Source: Adiantum capillus-veneris
Taxonomy: Eukaryota; Streptophyta; Polypodiopsida; Polypodiales; Pteridaceae
Direction of reading: 5' to 3'
Length of the DNA: 64,000 nt
Assembly: GCA_014529385.2 (NCBI GenBank)
Contig: CM043956.1
Span: 64,176,620-64,240,619 of the forward strand
Within the stretch, counting starts at the first letter, position 1. Each line of letters begins with the position of its first letter. Position numbers and translations under genes: made by a program. Below, one piece after another: positions 11,397-21,344 of this stretch. The notes below the pieces were generated by a model that did not search any database, had not been told where the DNA came from, and saw nothing but the letters and a program-made list of their open reading frames with translations.

Positions 11397-13000
11397 TGTA
11401 ACATTTAATGTCCTAGTAACTTGTGTGTAGCGAACAATAGCATAAACATAGTGAGCATTTCATTATAATAGATTCCTAATGAGCATAGCAAGAGTGCTTG
11501 GATGGAGAGAGCAACAAAAATCATAACACCTAGTTAGATAGGCATGAACAATACTTCAAAAGAGAGAGAAATTAAGCTATTGACAACAGTTGAGGACCGG
11601 GTTTGCATGGAGCCGATCCCCCCTCTAAAAGGCTTTGTATTATAGGTTTCCCCCATCAAGGGAGACATTTTACAATACAATACTTTGTGTTCCTTTAATA
11701 ACTTGCTGGTGCAACGAAGATGGGAGCTTCAAGCACCATGCACACACTTATAAAACACAACATCAATTCCCTCACGGTCCTAGACCCAAGACCCCACACA
11801 CCTTCGAAGATGGTGAGAGCTAGCGGGATATGAGAGTAGATTGAGAGGAGGAAGGAGTATTCTTCCGAGAAAGAAGTATATCTCCTCACATAATCACTCA
11901 TAAAATCTTAGCATAGCTTAGTAATTAGCATGGTAGAGGAGATGAGCATGCATTGAAGCTTGGCTCTTGGTTGGATTTTCATCACAAAGCCAAGAGTTGT
12001 TGGTGTAGGCCTCCCTTCTCACAAGCTTGGAGTAGATGTGATGAGCTTTCCATTAAAGCTTGAGAAGGAGAGAGAGAGAGAGTCTTCTTTGCTTTACACA
12101 TGAGATTGTGTGAGTGTGTAAGTGATAATTCCCTGCCAAAATCAGTCCCCTCTCTCTCTCTTGGTTGACCCCTCTTGCAATTTACTCATGTTGGCATCCC
12201 ATTGGACCCTGCAAAGCTTAGCCAATGATAATTAAGAAGCATACGTGATAGCCTTGTGACATGTGTCCCCCTTTCCCCTTTTGTGAGAGATTTAGGTAAT
12301 TAAATAATGCAATTAAACTCTCAGTGGACCCCTTAGTCTTCTCGTGAATAGGAATCAGGCAAGCCATTGGGCTACTGAATGCTCATTGGACCCCTTGGGA
12401 GACTGTCCAATAGTCTTCTAGAGAGCTTAATTTCTATTGGTTCTTTTATCAAGTGGTTTAGAATGAATTAAAATAAATGTACTCTAGCCTAATTCTCATT
12501 GGTCCACCTCTATGGCCATCCAATAGGAATTGAATGCATCTTGGGGGCAACTGGCTTAGGAAGCTGACATGTGTGCCCTATTCCCTTTGTGTAAAGGGAG
12601 CCTGTGAGTATGTGTGTGTATTTATCTCTCATCCCCTACTAAAAGGGCTCACCCCCTCCTATCTAGGGATGTGGGAAGACTTTTGAGTCTTTCCCACAAG
12701 CATCCAATTTGTCTTAGGTTTTGGCCATTGGACCTAACCTTTAAATTTTGGAACCTTAGCATTTTGGAAGTCCTAATGGGCTGAACCTTATGGTCTTTGA
12801 AGCCCATTGTTTGCAAATTGCTCTTTTGCAGATGCCCCCCCCTTTGGATCCCTATTTTTCCTCCTTTGGATCCCTACTGTGGTCGGTTTGCAAGCTTAAC
12901 CAATATTCTAGCTTTTTCTCCCCTGGCACTTCCCCATATTAAATGATCAATTTAACATGAGAAAATCATTTAGGAGAATTAGATATTAGTTATTATAACA
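11397..13000 (-). repeat. 5' LTR of A2 (1604 bp)
   Basis: This is the matching partner of 4354-5913. Immediately inside (11390-11396) the sequence on the minus strand reads TTGGTGTTGAAAG instead of the TTGGTATCAGAGC seen in A1, so no usable primer binding site is present. Compared with A1, about 250 bp of leader (A1 1840-2090) is absent. Confidence 0.88.
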
Positions 13001-13440
13001 ACGATCCATGTTTAAAAGCACTTTGTCATGAATTTTGTCATGTTGGTTCTCTATTCCCTGAAGAAGCCAAATCTCGTCCCTTTTTGAATTTGGAATAATT
13101 TTTCAATTCCCCCAAATTTTACTAGATTTTCAAGGTTTTATGCAAATTTGTCCAATTTCTTGATTTTGGATGTACTTTCGCAGCTATTTATAGTCACACT
13201 CAAGATTCTGATATTTGAGAGCAAGCTTTATCAATGGATGACAATTTCTAGTCAGTTGGTCACAAAGGTACATGGATCGCGATCCATGTTCCTACAAGCT
13301 TGTTTATCTCCTTTTACAAGGTATTTTTGAGATTGAATCAGCTTTGATGCTTTGACCATCAAATTTTTGATTTTGCAGAGTTATGGTCTTTTGTACCAAA
13401 GACAGTATTTACCATGATTCCTTTAGCCCCATTTAATGGT
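13001..13440. repeat. ~280-bp host tandem repeat, right block
   Basis: Continuation of the block at 3731-4353 after removal of A2. It starts with the right half of the interrupted palindrome (13001-13016) and has a perfect ACATGGATCGCGATCCATGT at 13270-13289. After subtracting A2 and its target duplication the spacing to the interrupted palindrome is 278 bp. No gene was seen. Confidence 0.7.
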
Positions 13441-13764
13441 TGAAGTTGTTATTTAACCTACTCCTATGAACTTAAATGAATCTATGATCGAATGATAATG
13501 AATAAAAGAGTGCAAAAATAACAATGAAATGGATAGTGAAACAGTGATTGTCACGCATAGAGAAAAACAAATAATAATATGCATTTTGTATCTCACTACA
13601 TGTCTCTTTGCTCATAAAGAGTAGACATGACTCCTAAATGCATCTCTCTTTGCTCATAGAGAGTAGAACTAACTCACTCACACTCCTAAAAGTTGCCTTT
13701 GTAGAAACTTTGAATTGTAGACCATACTACATCCAATATTTCTCAGTCGTGAACTGTGAACACA
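13441..13764. other. Intergenic, nothing recognised
   Basis: A/T-rich DNA with one short direct repeat (TCTCTTTGCTCATA followed by AGAGTAGA, near 13603-13628 and 13646-13671). No coding or element signature was seen. Confidence 0.5.
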
Positions 13765-14667
13765 TCACGTCCAAAATATAAAACTCCAAGATAATGAATT
13801 GTTGGAACACATCCTGCCCATGATCTGACCAACAACAATGAATTGGCTAGCCCATCCATAGTGTTTTAGACGTCTGATTGGTTCCCTGCTAGATGCATGT
13901 GCAGTGAACTCTGACCTACAAGTCCAAACACCAATAACTTGAACTCCAACACAAGGGTCCAAATTAATTATAGGGAGCATACTCACAAGCCTCTCTCTGG
14001 TTGAAGCTAATGGTGATACCTGCCATTTGTCTAGAAATCTGACATCGAGGCCACTATGGCCATCACCACGAGTGCCATGCCGATCTCCTCTGTCAAATCT
14101 TTATTTTTGTAATCTCTGTCCAGCTTGCCTTTGACTTTGTCTTCAAGTGAATTCCTCCTTTTGCCTTTGGCTTCAAACTCCCGAGCCAAACAAAGCGTCG
14201 AATCCCAATCATGATTGTGGTCGTACCTCGTGGGTACCAAGGCAGCTAACTGAGTACTGGTTTTGCCATCCTTGTCCAACTGACCTTTGCCATTGTCCTC
14301 TAGCAAACTCCGTCATTTTCTTTTGACTTCACAAACTTGAGCCAAACAAATTATCGGGTTCCTTGAGAATAGTTCCGGTGTACACGCCGCTAAATGGATG
14401 GTTGACAATCTGTTATCCATAGCTTTTGGTCATTGTTGTTGCGGGTCTCGTGCAAGGGGATGCCTCATTGAAGTTGCAAAACTTGGTATTTTGTACCTTC
14501 TTGCACTCCAATAGGCCACAAAAAATCCCAAGCCGGAAGTAACTCCCAAGCTGCACGAACCACTCCTTTGCACTAAAACCAAGCTGCTCCGCACCCTTTG
14601 CAATCCCTCCCTTCAACTCCAGTTTACCCGCTCCATAAGGCTTTGCTCCCAAGGTGCAAATCTCCAA
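13765..14667 (-). pseudogene. Unidentified degenerate coding relic, possibly internal to element G
   Basis: Short minus-strand frames at 13765-13986, 14031-14306 and 14413-14667. The middle one is Lys/Glu/Asp-rich and contains an internal repeat: LEDNGKGQLDKDGK, then LCLAREFEAKGKRRNSLEDK leading into VKGKLDRDYKNKDL. An out-of-frame upstream copy of the same CLA...EDN pattern lies at about 14300-14345. It resembles no family I can name. It lies downstream, on the minus strand, of the PBS at 15138-15150, so it could be a decayed gag or captured sequence. Function unknown. Confidence 0.3.
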
Positions 14668-14764
14668 GACAATCCAATCTAATTGCCTCCAAGTTGCCCC
14701 TCACGACACTGGCCAACACTGCCCTTGTTAGATTTCCAAGCCTCTATCTTGCTTTCCACTGGCC

Positions 14765-15064
14765 GCATTTTAAAACGCTGGCCAAGGAGGACTTGTCGTT
14801 CTCTTCAAAGTGGGGAAGGGGGAGCGTTTCAAAACGTAGGAATCCAGGGAGGGGAGGCGCCTAGAGCTTGCTACAGTGTGTGTTTCGAAACGCAGGGAGA
14901 GAGAGAACCGTCGAGACATGAGCATAAGTGGAAGGGCATGTCGCTGTTGGCCAAGCGTCTCAAAACGCAGGTAAGGAAAGAGGGGTCACCAAGACACTGT
15001 CAACATTTTAAAACGCTAGGTGGAAAGCTCTCGGCGCTGCTGTACACAACAACGTTTTATAACA
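14765..15064. repeat. Six spaced near-palindromes of GCGTTTTAAAACGC type
   Basis: Fourteen-base copies lie at 14765-14778, 14824-14837, 14880-14893, 14955-14968, 15003-15016 and 15051-15064. Each is close to GCGTTTTAAAACGC, with spacing 59, 56, 75, 48 and 48. They lie in the leader of a putative minus-strand LTR element, between its primer binding site and the first relic frames. Confidence 0.6.
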
Positions 15065-15137
15065 CAAGCAGGGAAGGGGGGGAGTCTTCGACGTTCTTCT
15101 CCGGACTTCTCCTCTACGTCAAGGGCTTCAAGCCGCT

Positions 15138-15150
15138 TGCTCTGATACCA
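15138..15150 (-). other. Primer binding site of putative element G
   Basis: On the minus strand the sequence TGGTATCAGAGC directly follows ...CTTTGACA (15151), the expected LTR edge. This matches the initiator Met tRNA class. It is the main evidence for a minus-strand LTR element here. Confidence 0.7.
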
Positions 15151-15188
15151 TGTCAAAGTCGATGATGCAGAAGCGTAGAGACAAAGGG

Positions 15189-15236
<48 letters not shown>

Positions 15237-15320
15237 TCATGAACCAATCAACCTTGGCAATGAATAACTGAATGTATATACAATGGAAGCAAGGGGTTGC
15301 TTATATAGCACCCTCAATAA
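15151..15320 (-). repeat. LTR end of putative element G with TATA box and (GA)n
   Basis: The minus-strand LTR ends ...CTTTGACA at 15151. Within it are a pure (GA) tract at 15192-15233 and a TATA-like GCTATATAAGC at 15299-15309, about 150 bp before the LTR end, which fits a promoter and short R-U5. The upstream LTR border could not be found. No second LTR was identified in the window. Confidence 0.5.
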
Positions 15321-17179
15321 ATTGCCCTGCCCAAGACTTTGACAAATAAGTAAAATAATACTTAAAAGCCAAACTAAATAATGGGATCACCATGGGCAGT
15401 TCACTTGAGATGCCAAAACTTTAATAGTTCTATGGTCACCTGAGAAGGTACCAAAATCACGATCCATCCCAAAAAATGTGCAAAAGAGTGCAACAGAACT
15501 ATTGAAAAAGATAACTCTATGACTGAGAAACACTCTTCCAATGTCAAAACATCAAAAAATAACCATTTTAGCACTCAAATCTATGTAATTATCTCACAAA
15601 CAGACTGTCTCGAACCATTGCAAAATTGAGAATGGTTACGTTTAGATTCAAGAGAAAGAGACAAGGAACACAATGCACTAATTGGAATCGATTTTTGATT
15701 ACCAAACAAAGAGAAAGACATCCAAAAACTCCTTATAGATAATAATGTTACTCTAAAAATCTAGGGGTTTTGACCCAAAGACTTGGGACCCTTTCCCACG
15801 ACCATTGGCCACTTTACAAAGCTTGTAGGTTTTGAACGAAAAATAGAGAATAATAGGCTTTGTGAATACACTTAAAGAATCATTACTTTCTAATCACAAG
15901 TCTTCTTTGGAAAAGAGAGTACATGAAGTGTGACTTGTAGCAGCTCTTTGGGTGCCCATCCGCTGCATCCTCCAAACATACAATTTTAGCTTGTACGGAG
16001 CTTGAGGTCTTTTGATAGATTTGAATAAAGAAAAAGCAGTGGCAATGAAGGCACGACGATTCGAGATCGACATCAACACCACTCTGTTGTGCTCTCAGGT
16101 TGGAGCATGGAGACGTTTACACACCCTTGCAGCGATCTCTTGAGAGGTACGATTTCTCACGCACACACTTGCTAAGAGACTAAGCCTTCTACATCTACAA
16201 TACAGGTGGAGAACGTTGGAGTTTCGACTAAGGATCATTTTTTAGCTAAGATTTTCTACTCACAAAACGTGCATTTTTTTAGTGAAAATTATGATGCACA
16301 GGTTATGTACTCATGTATGAATGTGTGGGTTACTTTAGAGAGTTTTTTAGCATGGTTTTGTGCAGTTTTTTTGCTATGTATGCATATGCAGATACCAAGT
16401 GAGCTAGTTACAACTCGCAAATGATAGGTTTACAAAGATTTTGGACATATATAATTGTTCATGGAACTGCTCATTCAGGAGGTAGTTAGATTACTAGGAT
16501 TTTGACAGTTTATGTATAGCATATGTGGATTTTCTATTGTGTCGATTTTTTCTTGGATTCTTGCCATGCTTTGTGTATATCTACAACTTACTCTTTAATG
16601 CTTTAATGGTCGATACATACTCCCTTACAATGATCGTGTTTTTACTCACTTTAACAGGATTTGTCAGTTTTCGACACAGATTGGTGTTCATGTAGTAGTC
16701 ACAGGTTTTGGTTCTACAAATTACAGGTATAGGTTATGAGCACTTGCCAGATTGTGCATGCAATTTTATGGGATGCATCTTGAGCATCATGGTTATACAT
16801 TTTATGCTCTAGTAAGAGCTGTTTATCCCACTCTAGTCTTTGCTACTCATTGTGCCTGCATTATCAAGTGGGGCTTGTTTATGCATTGACTTTGCTTGAT
16901 TTCAAGCTAAGGTTGGACTTTACACTGTATGTCTATTATAGTCATTTTACGCATATGTGAGCATCGACTTTTATGCGGTTGATCATGATTATGATTGCGT
17001 AGTGGTTGAGTGATCTCCCATTTTATTTCCATTTTGACATGGTTTATGGTTAAGATTTTGCTCAGTTTACAACGAAGACTTTGTCAAATTTCTCCTAGGA
17101 TTTTTTTGCCATAGTTTTGGTTCCTTGACACAAATATGTGCAACATTTCAATGTCTACAGGCATGACTCGTGAGAGATG
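15321..17179. other. A/T-rich DNA, no confident gene
   Basis: May hold the rest of LTR G on its left side and the decayed gag of the copia relic on its right side (16200-17180). Short frames such as 15894-16082 and 16206-16424 have no recognisable motifs and I do not call them genes. Confidence 0.4.
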
Positions 17180-17640
17180 GCGGTCTTGTAGTTACCGATA
17201 TATGTGATGTTGGCATTGTGGTCACACAGGACACCTTAGACATCGCTGCTTCAACATATGATGCAACAACATAGATGTATGCGAGATGCAAAAGTGGTTT
17301 TGATACATGCTAAAGAAGTGGTTTCATATGCTGCTGACGAGGATGTCACATTCACCTTTAGCATCCTCTTACTTACATCTCTTTGAGGGCTAGCATTTAT
17401 TCCCGTTGGTTGCTAAATGAAGATACAATTTTTCATGCCACACCACATCGTAAGTCGTTTAACACTCTCTAATGGGAGCTTTGGTCGTGTACACTTGATC
17501 GATGGTTCGACCTTCAATATTGCAGATGTAGGAGATATTTGTCTGTCATTAGCTAGTGGTGCATCCTATACACTAACATATGTAATATGTTTCTCAGCTG
17601 AGACAAGAGTTTCATCGCCATGAGATAAATAGTAGATTTG
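17180..17640 (+). pseudogene. Ty1/copia gag zinc knuckle and protease relic
   Basis: A complete zinc knuckle CWHCGHTGHLRHRC (CX2CX4HX4C) is encoded at 17208-17249. About 160 bp downstream the frame reads WLLNEDTIFHATPHR (from 17407) at the place of copia protease. It then shifts frame into LSNGSFGRVHLIDG and VGDICLSLASGASYTLTYV, and ends near LRQEFHRHEIN. The arrangement matches copia Gag-Pro, but the catalytic D-S-G has decayed to N-E-D-T. Integrase and RT are absent. It is an old fragment with no visible LTR. Confidence 0.65.
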
Positions 17641-17715
17641 TGGGTGTCAAATAGTGCTTAAAGAGCATTCTTTTAAAATGCATTGCAAATCACTAGTGAT
17701 TGACAACGGAGCACG

Positions 17716-18372
17716 AATGGCTTGGCCTACCTTATACATCTATCTGAGATGGAAGAAATCACGGTCTTGATTTCGCTACTTGCATGCAATGAGCGAGACG
17801 AGTCGTCTCCTTCGCGAGTGAGCTTCACCATGCTCACTAGACAAACCTTTTAGCTGTGCAAAACATGCCAGTCAACTCTATAGACACAATGGTATAACAA
17901 CAGTGCTCCAGTGAGACAAGTGTCAAAGTTTGTGCAGACAAAGATAGAGCGGTTCTGCTCCCTAAAGAGACAAATAGAGATGACAGACATGGAATTCTTT
18001 GATATGCTTATGGTAGAAACTGATGAGTTGATACTAGGACACATAGTTACAATGGCTTGGCCTACCCTATACAAGTACCGGAGGTACAAGGTATCACAGT
18101 CTTGATTTTGTTACTGGCATGCAATTAGCGAGACGAAACAACTCCACCATGCTCACGAGACAGTGCTTTTAGCTGTGCAAGACATGTCAGTAAACTCTAT
18201 AGAAACAAAGATACATCAACAATGCTCTATTGAGACAAAACAAGTGTCATCAAAATTAGTGCAGACAAAGATAGAGCAAGTCTGCTCCCTAAAGACACAA
18301 ATAGAGATGACAAACATGGAATTCTTTGATATACTTATGCTAGAAACTGATGAGTTGATACAAGGACACATA
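17716..18372 (+). repeat. Tandem duplication of ~330 bp
   Basis: The segment starting AATGGCTTGGCCTACC at 17716 recurs at 18051, and the segment around CAGACAAAGATAGAGC at 17935 recurs at 18262. The two copies (17716-18050 and 18051-18372) share long runs such as AACATGGAATTCTTTGATAT in the second copy with small changes. They lie just after the copia relic. The second copy gives a 106-codon frame (18163-18483), but no family was recognised. Confidence 0.8.
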
Positions 18373-18666
18373 GTTTCATGGATAGATAAGAAAGACATAG
18401 CCGTCCTAGTGCCAATAATGATACATCCATACATGATGAGTAGTCCTGATGATGGAGTGCATGCAGCTAGCGTTGGAGGCTAGTTTTGTGTAGATTCTGT
18501 CAACATTCGAGTATCGCATGTATGACCTACTAATGTACCCAACCTAATAGCTGCAATGACAGTAGGGAGTGTCAATCGTATGATGCTGACATTGCTATGA
18601 TACATTGTGGAGCTATGCATATCATACCAAGATGCTTGTGGGATTCACATGCAACCTCTAGCATGG

Positions 18667-18670
<4 letters not shown>

Positions 18671-18705
<35 letters not shown>
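18671..18705. repeat. (TC)n microsatellite
   Basis: Uninterrupted TC dinucleotides over 35 bp. Confidence 0.95.
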
Positions 18706-18708
<3 letters not shown>

Positions 18709-19074
18709 CACGCACTACGTTTACGCTAGCCAAAGTCACTCTACACAACCCTGAGACACCACAAAAAGGCTCCTTAACAACCCTCAACACTCTGAATAGG
18801 TCCCTACATAACCTCAAAACAATATAACATGCCTTTAAATCCACCCCAAAAAGCCCTGAAACGCCCCTAAGAGGCCAAAGCCAACCACCCCCAAAGGACC
18901 CAAAGTTTCCTCCCCATAGGAAAGGGAGAACTGGACACTTTAAAAAACGACATTTTTTTCTTCTCCCACTTTAGCATGCTCTTTTGCTATTTAGAAGAAC
19001 TTCAACTAGCTCATAAGAGTTTTGTAGTTAAGTGCCCTCCCGAGAGAGAAAAATTGGGACTGGTGACTTTTTGA

Positions 19075-19640
19075 AAAAGCTGGTATTTTAAAATTGTGGG
19101 GCTAGTTATGCCTCAAACAAAGCAACAGACACCCCAAACATATGAAATAGATTTGTTATATTACCAAAACACAAGCTCGGATGGGTGGCATCCCAAGAAA
19201 GTTGATATTTTGAAATTGTGGAGCTAGTTTTGCTTTGAAACTCCCCAAACATATAAAATAGGTTAAAAACCTTGTGTCAAGTTAACTGAACAGAATATTC
19301 TTATTATACTACCAAAATACACACTAGAATGGGTGACCTTCTATGAAGGCCGGTGTTCTAAACTTGTGAAGCTAATTCTGCCTCAAACAAAGCAATGGAC
19401 TCCGCAAACATTTTTAAAAAAAGTTAAAATCTGACATTAAGTAAATAAAACATCAGATTTCACTTGTTACACTACCACAACATAGGCTAAGATGGGTGAC
19501 CTCTCGTTGGAAGGCTTATATTTTAAACTTTTACAGCTAGCTTTCCCTCAAACAAAGCAAGAGACTCCCCAAACATATACAACAGGTTTAAAATCTTACT
19601 TAAAATTAATTAAACATGAGATTTACTTGTTATACCTTGT
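19075..19640. repeat. Diverged tandem repeat of four units
   Basis: Units of roughly 125-180 bp share the order: AAATTGTG or AAACTTGTG, GCTAGTT, CCTCAAACAAAGCAA, GACTCCCCAAACATAT, then TTACTACC and GATGGGTGACC-type blocks. Recognisable starts are near 19085, 19208, 19352 and 19520. The second unit has a deletion. No frame spans it. Flanks 18706-19074 and 19641-20272 show nothing recognisable. Confidence 0.6.
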
Positions 19641-20272
19641 AGGCATAATCCATCGATTTGTGTGAGCATTTAGAGAGTTATGTGCACACAATCCCTTGTG
19701 AATGTTAAAGCTTGATGCTTATGTGCTGATTGCCTTGGAGGCTTCTTGGTCAAAAAAATTGCTTGAGCTGGTAGTTGACAATGAAGAAAGCAAGGTGCAC
19801 TGAATAGGTTGTGGTGTGTGAATTTATGCTTTTTGAATGTTAAGGCTTTGAGGGCACCTTAAGGACGTGTCATATGCACAATTCAGTGTCAAACCACCGA
19901 GGGTAAATGTGAGCACCTTTCAAGGAGGAAAGACGGTTGAGAATGCCAATTCGTCTAAAAGGACCAAGTTTTTAAAAATTGGAAGAGGCTAGTAGCCTGC
20001 ACTGATAATACTAATGGAAGCTATGGGCAACAGAAGCATGAAGGCTTTGAAAGCTGCTGACAGCCCGAGGGAGACAGTAGTGCAACCCTGATGGGGTAGG
20101 GAATGGACCTTAGGAGGGCGCCACGATAGTAGAGAATCTTTTCTGGAGTAAGGAAAAGTGAGAGGTTGGGGATCTAATACGGAAATTCCGCCAGTTGCAG
20201 GAGTGGATGACTAGCGATGGCTGGTGGTGGAAAAGGCTGACCAGCAATTGTGGCGAGGTAAGAAATGGTTAT

Positions 20273-20369
20273 GTTGGTGACCATTCCCTGTGATGCAGGC
20301 AACTCCATGATGACCGGCGGAGGTCAGGAGACATGCAGGAGCATGCATTACAAGGAAATGGTCACCAAC
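20273..20369. repeat. Imperfect foldback, 25-bp arms
   Basis: The left arm 20273-20297 begins GTTGGTGACCATTCCC. The right arm 20344-20369 ends AATGGTCACCAAC. The arms pair with two or three mismatches around a 46-bp loop. The motif GACCATTCCC recurs near 20710-20745. The surrounding 20370-21344 is G/C-richer and contains a C run at 20630-20641, but no convincing gene. Confidence 0.6.
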
Positions 20370-21344
20370 TGACCATACCCAGCCGTCACAGTCGAGGGTC
20401 GTGGGAAGTGGATCAACCCCGTCCATTCAGGTGCTATTCTGCTGCGGAGTTTCTACATGCAGCCGACCAACCGTTGCCACCTCAGCCTCGGAAAGCTTCA
20501 GCAGCTCAGCCCAATCAGTTGGTACCAAGTCGGCAGACGTCAACCATAGGCAGTCTGAAAAATTTAGCAGCTGCTGCGATGAAAAAGCTCCAACTCAGCG
20601 CTGGGAATTTCCGCAGAGCGCTGGCTAGTGCCCCCCCCCCCGGACTGTAACGGCCAGGAATGGTTTTTCAGGGACAATTTCCGCTTAATATGTGCTCCCA
20701 CCATGGCTCTCGACCATTCCCCAAAAGACCATTCCCTACCTAATGAGTCGGCAGGGGGCGGGCCGGCCTACAGCAGTGCATGCAGCAACTGCTCACGTGA
20801 CAAGTGGCAGCTCGTAATTGCAGGGGATTCCAACACTGACCTGGCAGACATCAAGCCACCTTCTGCTGACTTGATGGAGATCAGCCAGCTGTTACAATAT
20901 GTCAAGGTGGGACGCTCTGATTAGGTGCTGACAAGGCATCGCAGGGTTGGCAAGCCCTGCAACTACTTTCCGTGGGCTGAGCTGGTGAAAGTCAGTCGGC
21001 TACTGGCTGGGATTTTGGGTAGGGAACGCTCGTCAAAAGACGGCAGTGATTAGCTGCCCCTCGACCCCCGAATTCGACGGAGATGGGCAGGTGGGTCCTG
21101 GGCACTCGGTAGAAAACTTTGAGATTTCTTTGCTTGTTATTACAATTTACACCCAACAAAATGGATGTACATCTCTCAAGTTTTACTACACATTTTGATG
21201 ACTCAACTCAGTTAAGTGAATGCCCCCAAACCTAAACTGGTCAATTAAGCAGATTCCACAAATGCTTGACAACTTTGGCACAATTTTATAGAAGAAAGGG
21301 GCTTTTGATCAAAAACCTTGCGACCTTTCTTGAATTTGATCGCC

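Larger units (their letters stand above)
4354..13000 (-). mobile_element. Ty3/gypsy chromovirus A2, complete but defective
   Basis: Full-length minus-strand element: 5' LTR 11397-13000, gag, protease, RT, RNase H, integrase, chromodomain, polypurine tract 5914-5929 and 3' LTR 4354-5913. The flanks read GCGAT on the left (4349-4353) and ACGAT on the right (13001-13005), a five-base target duplication with one change. Joining the flanks restores a host palindrome, so insertion fell in its centre. Stops, frameshifts, loss of the primer binding site and a mutated RT active site show that it is inactive. Confidence 0.9.
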
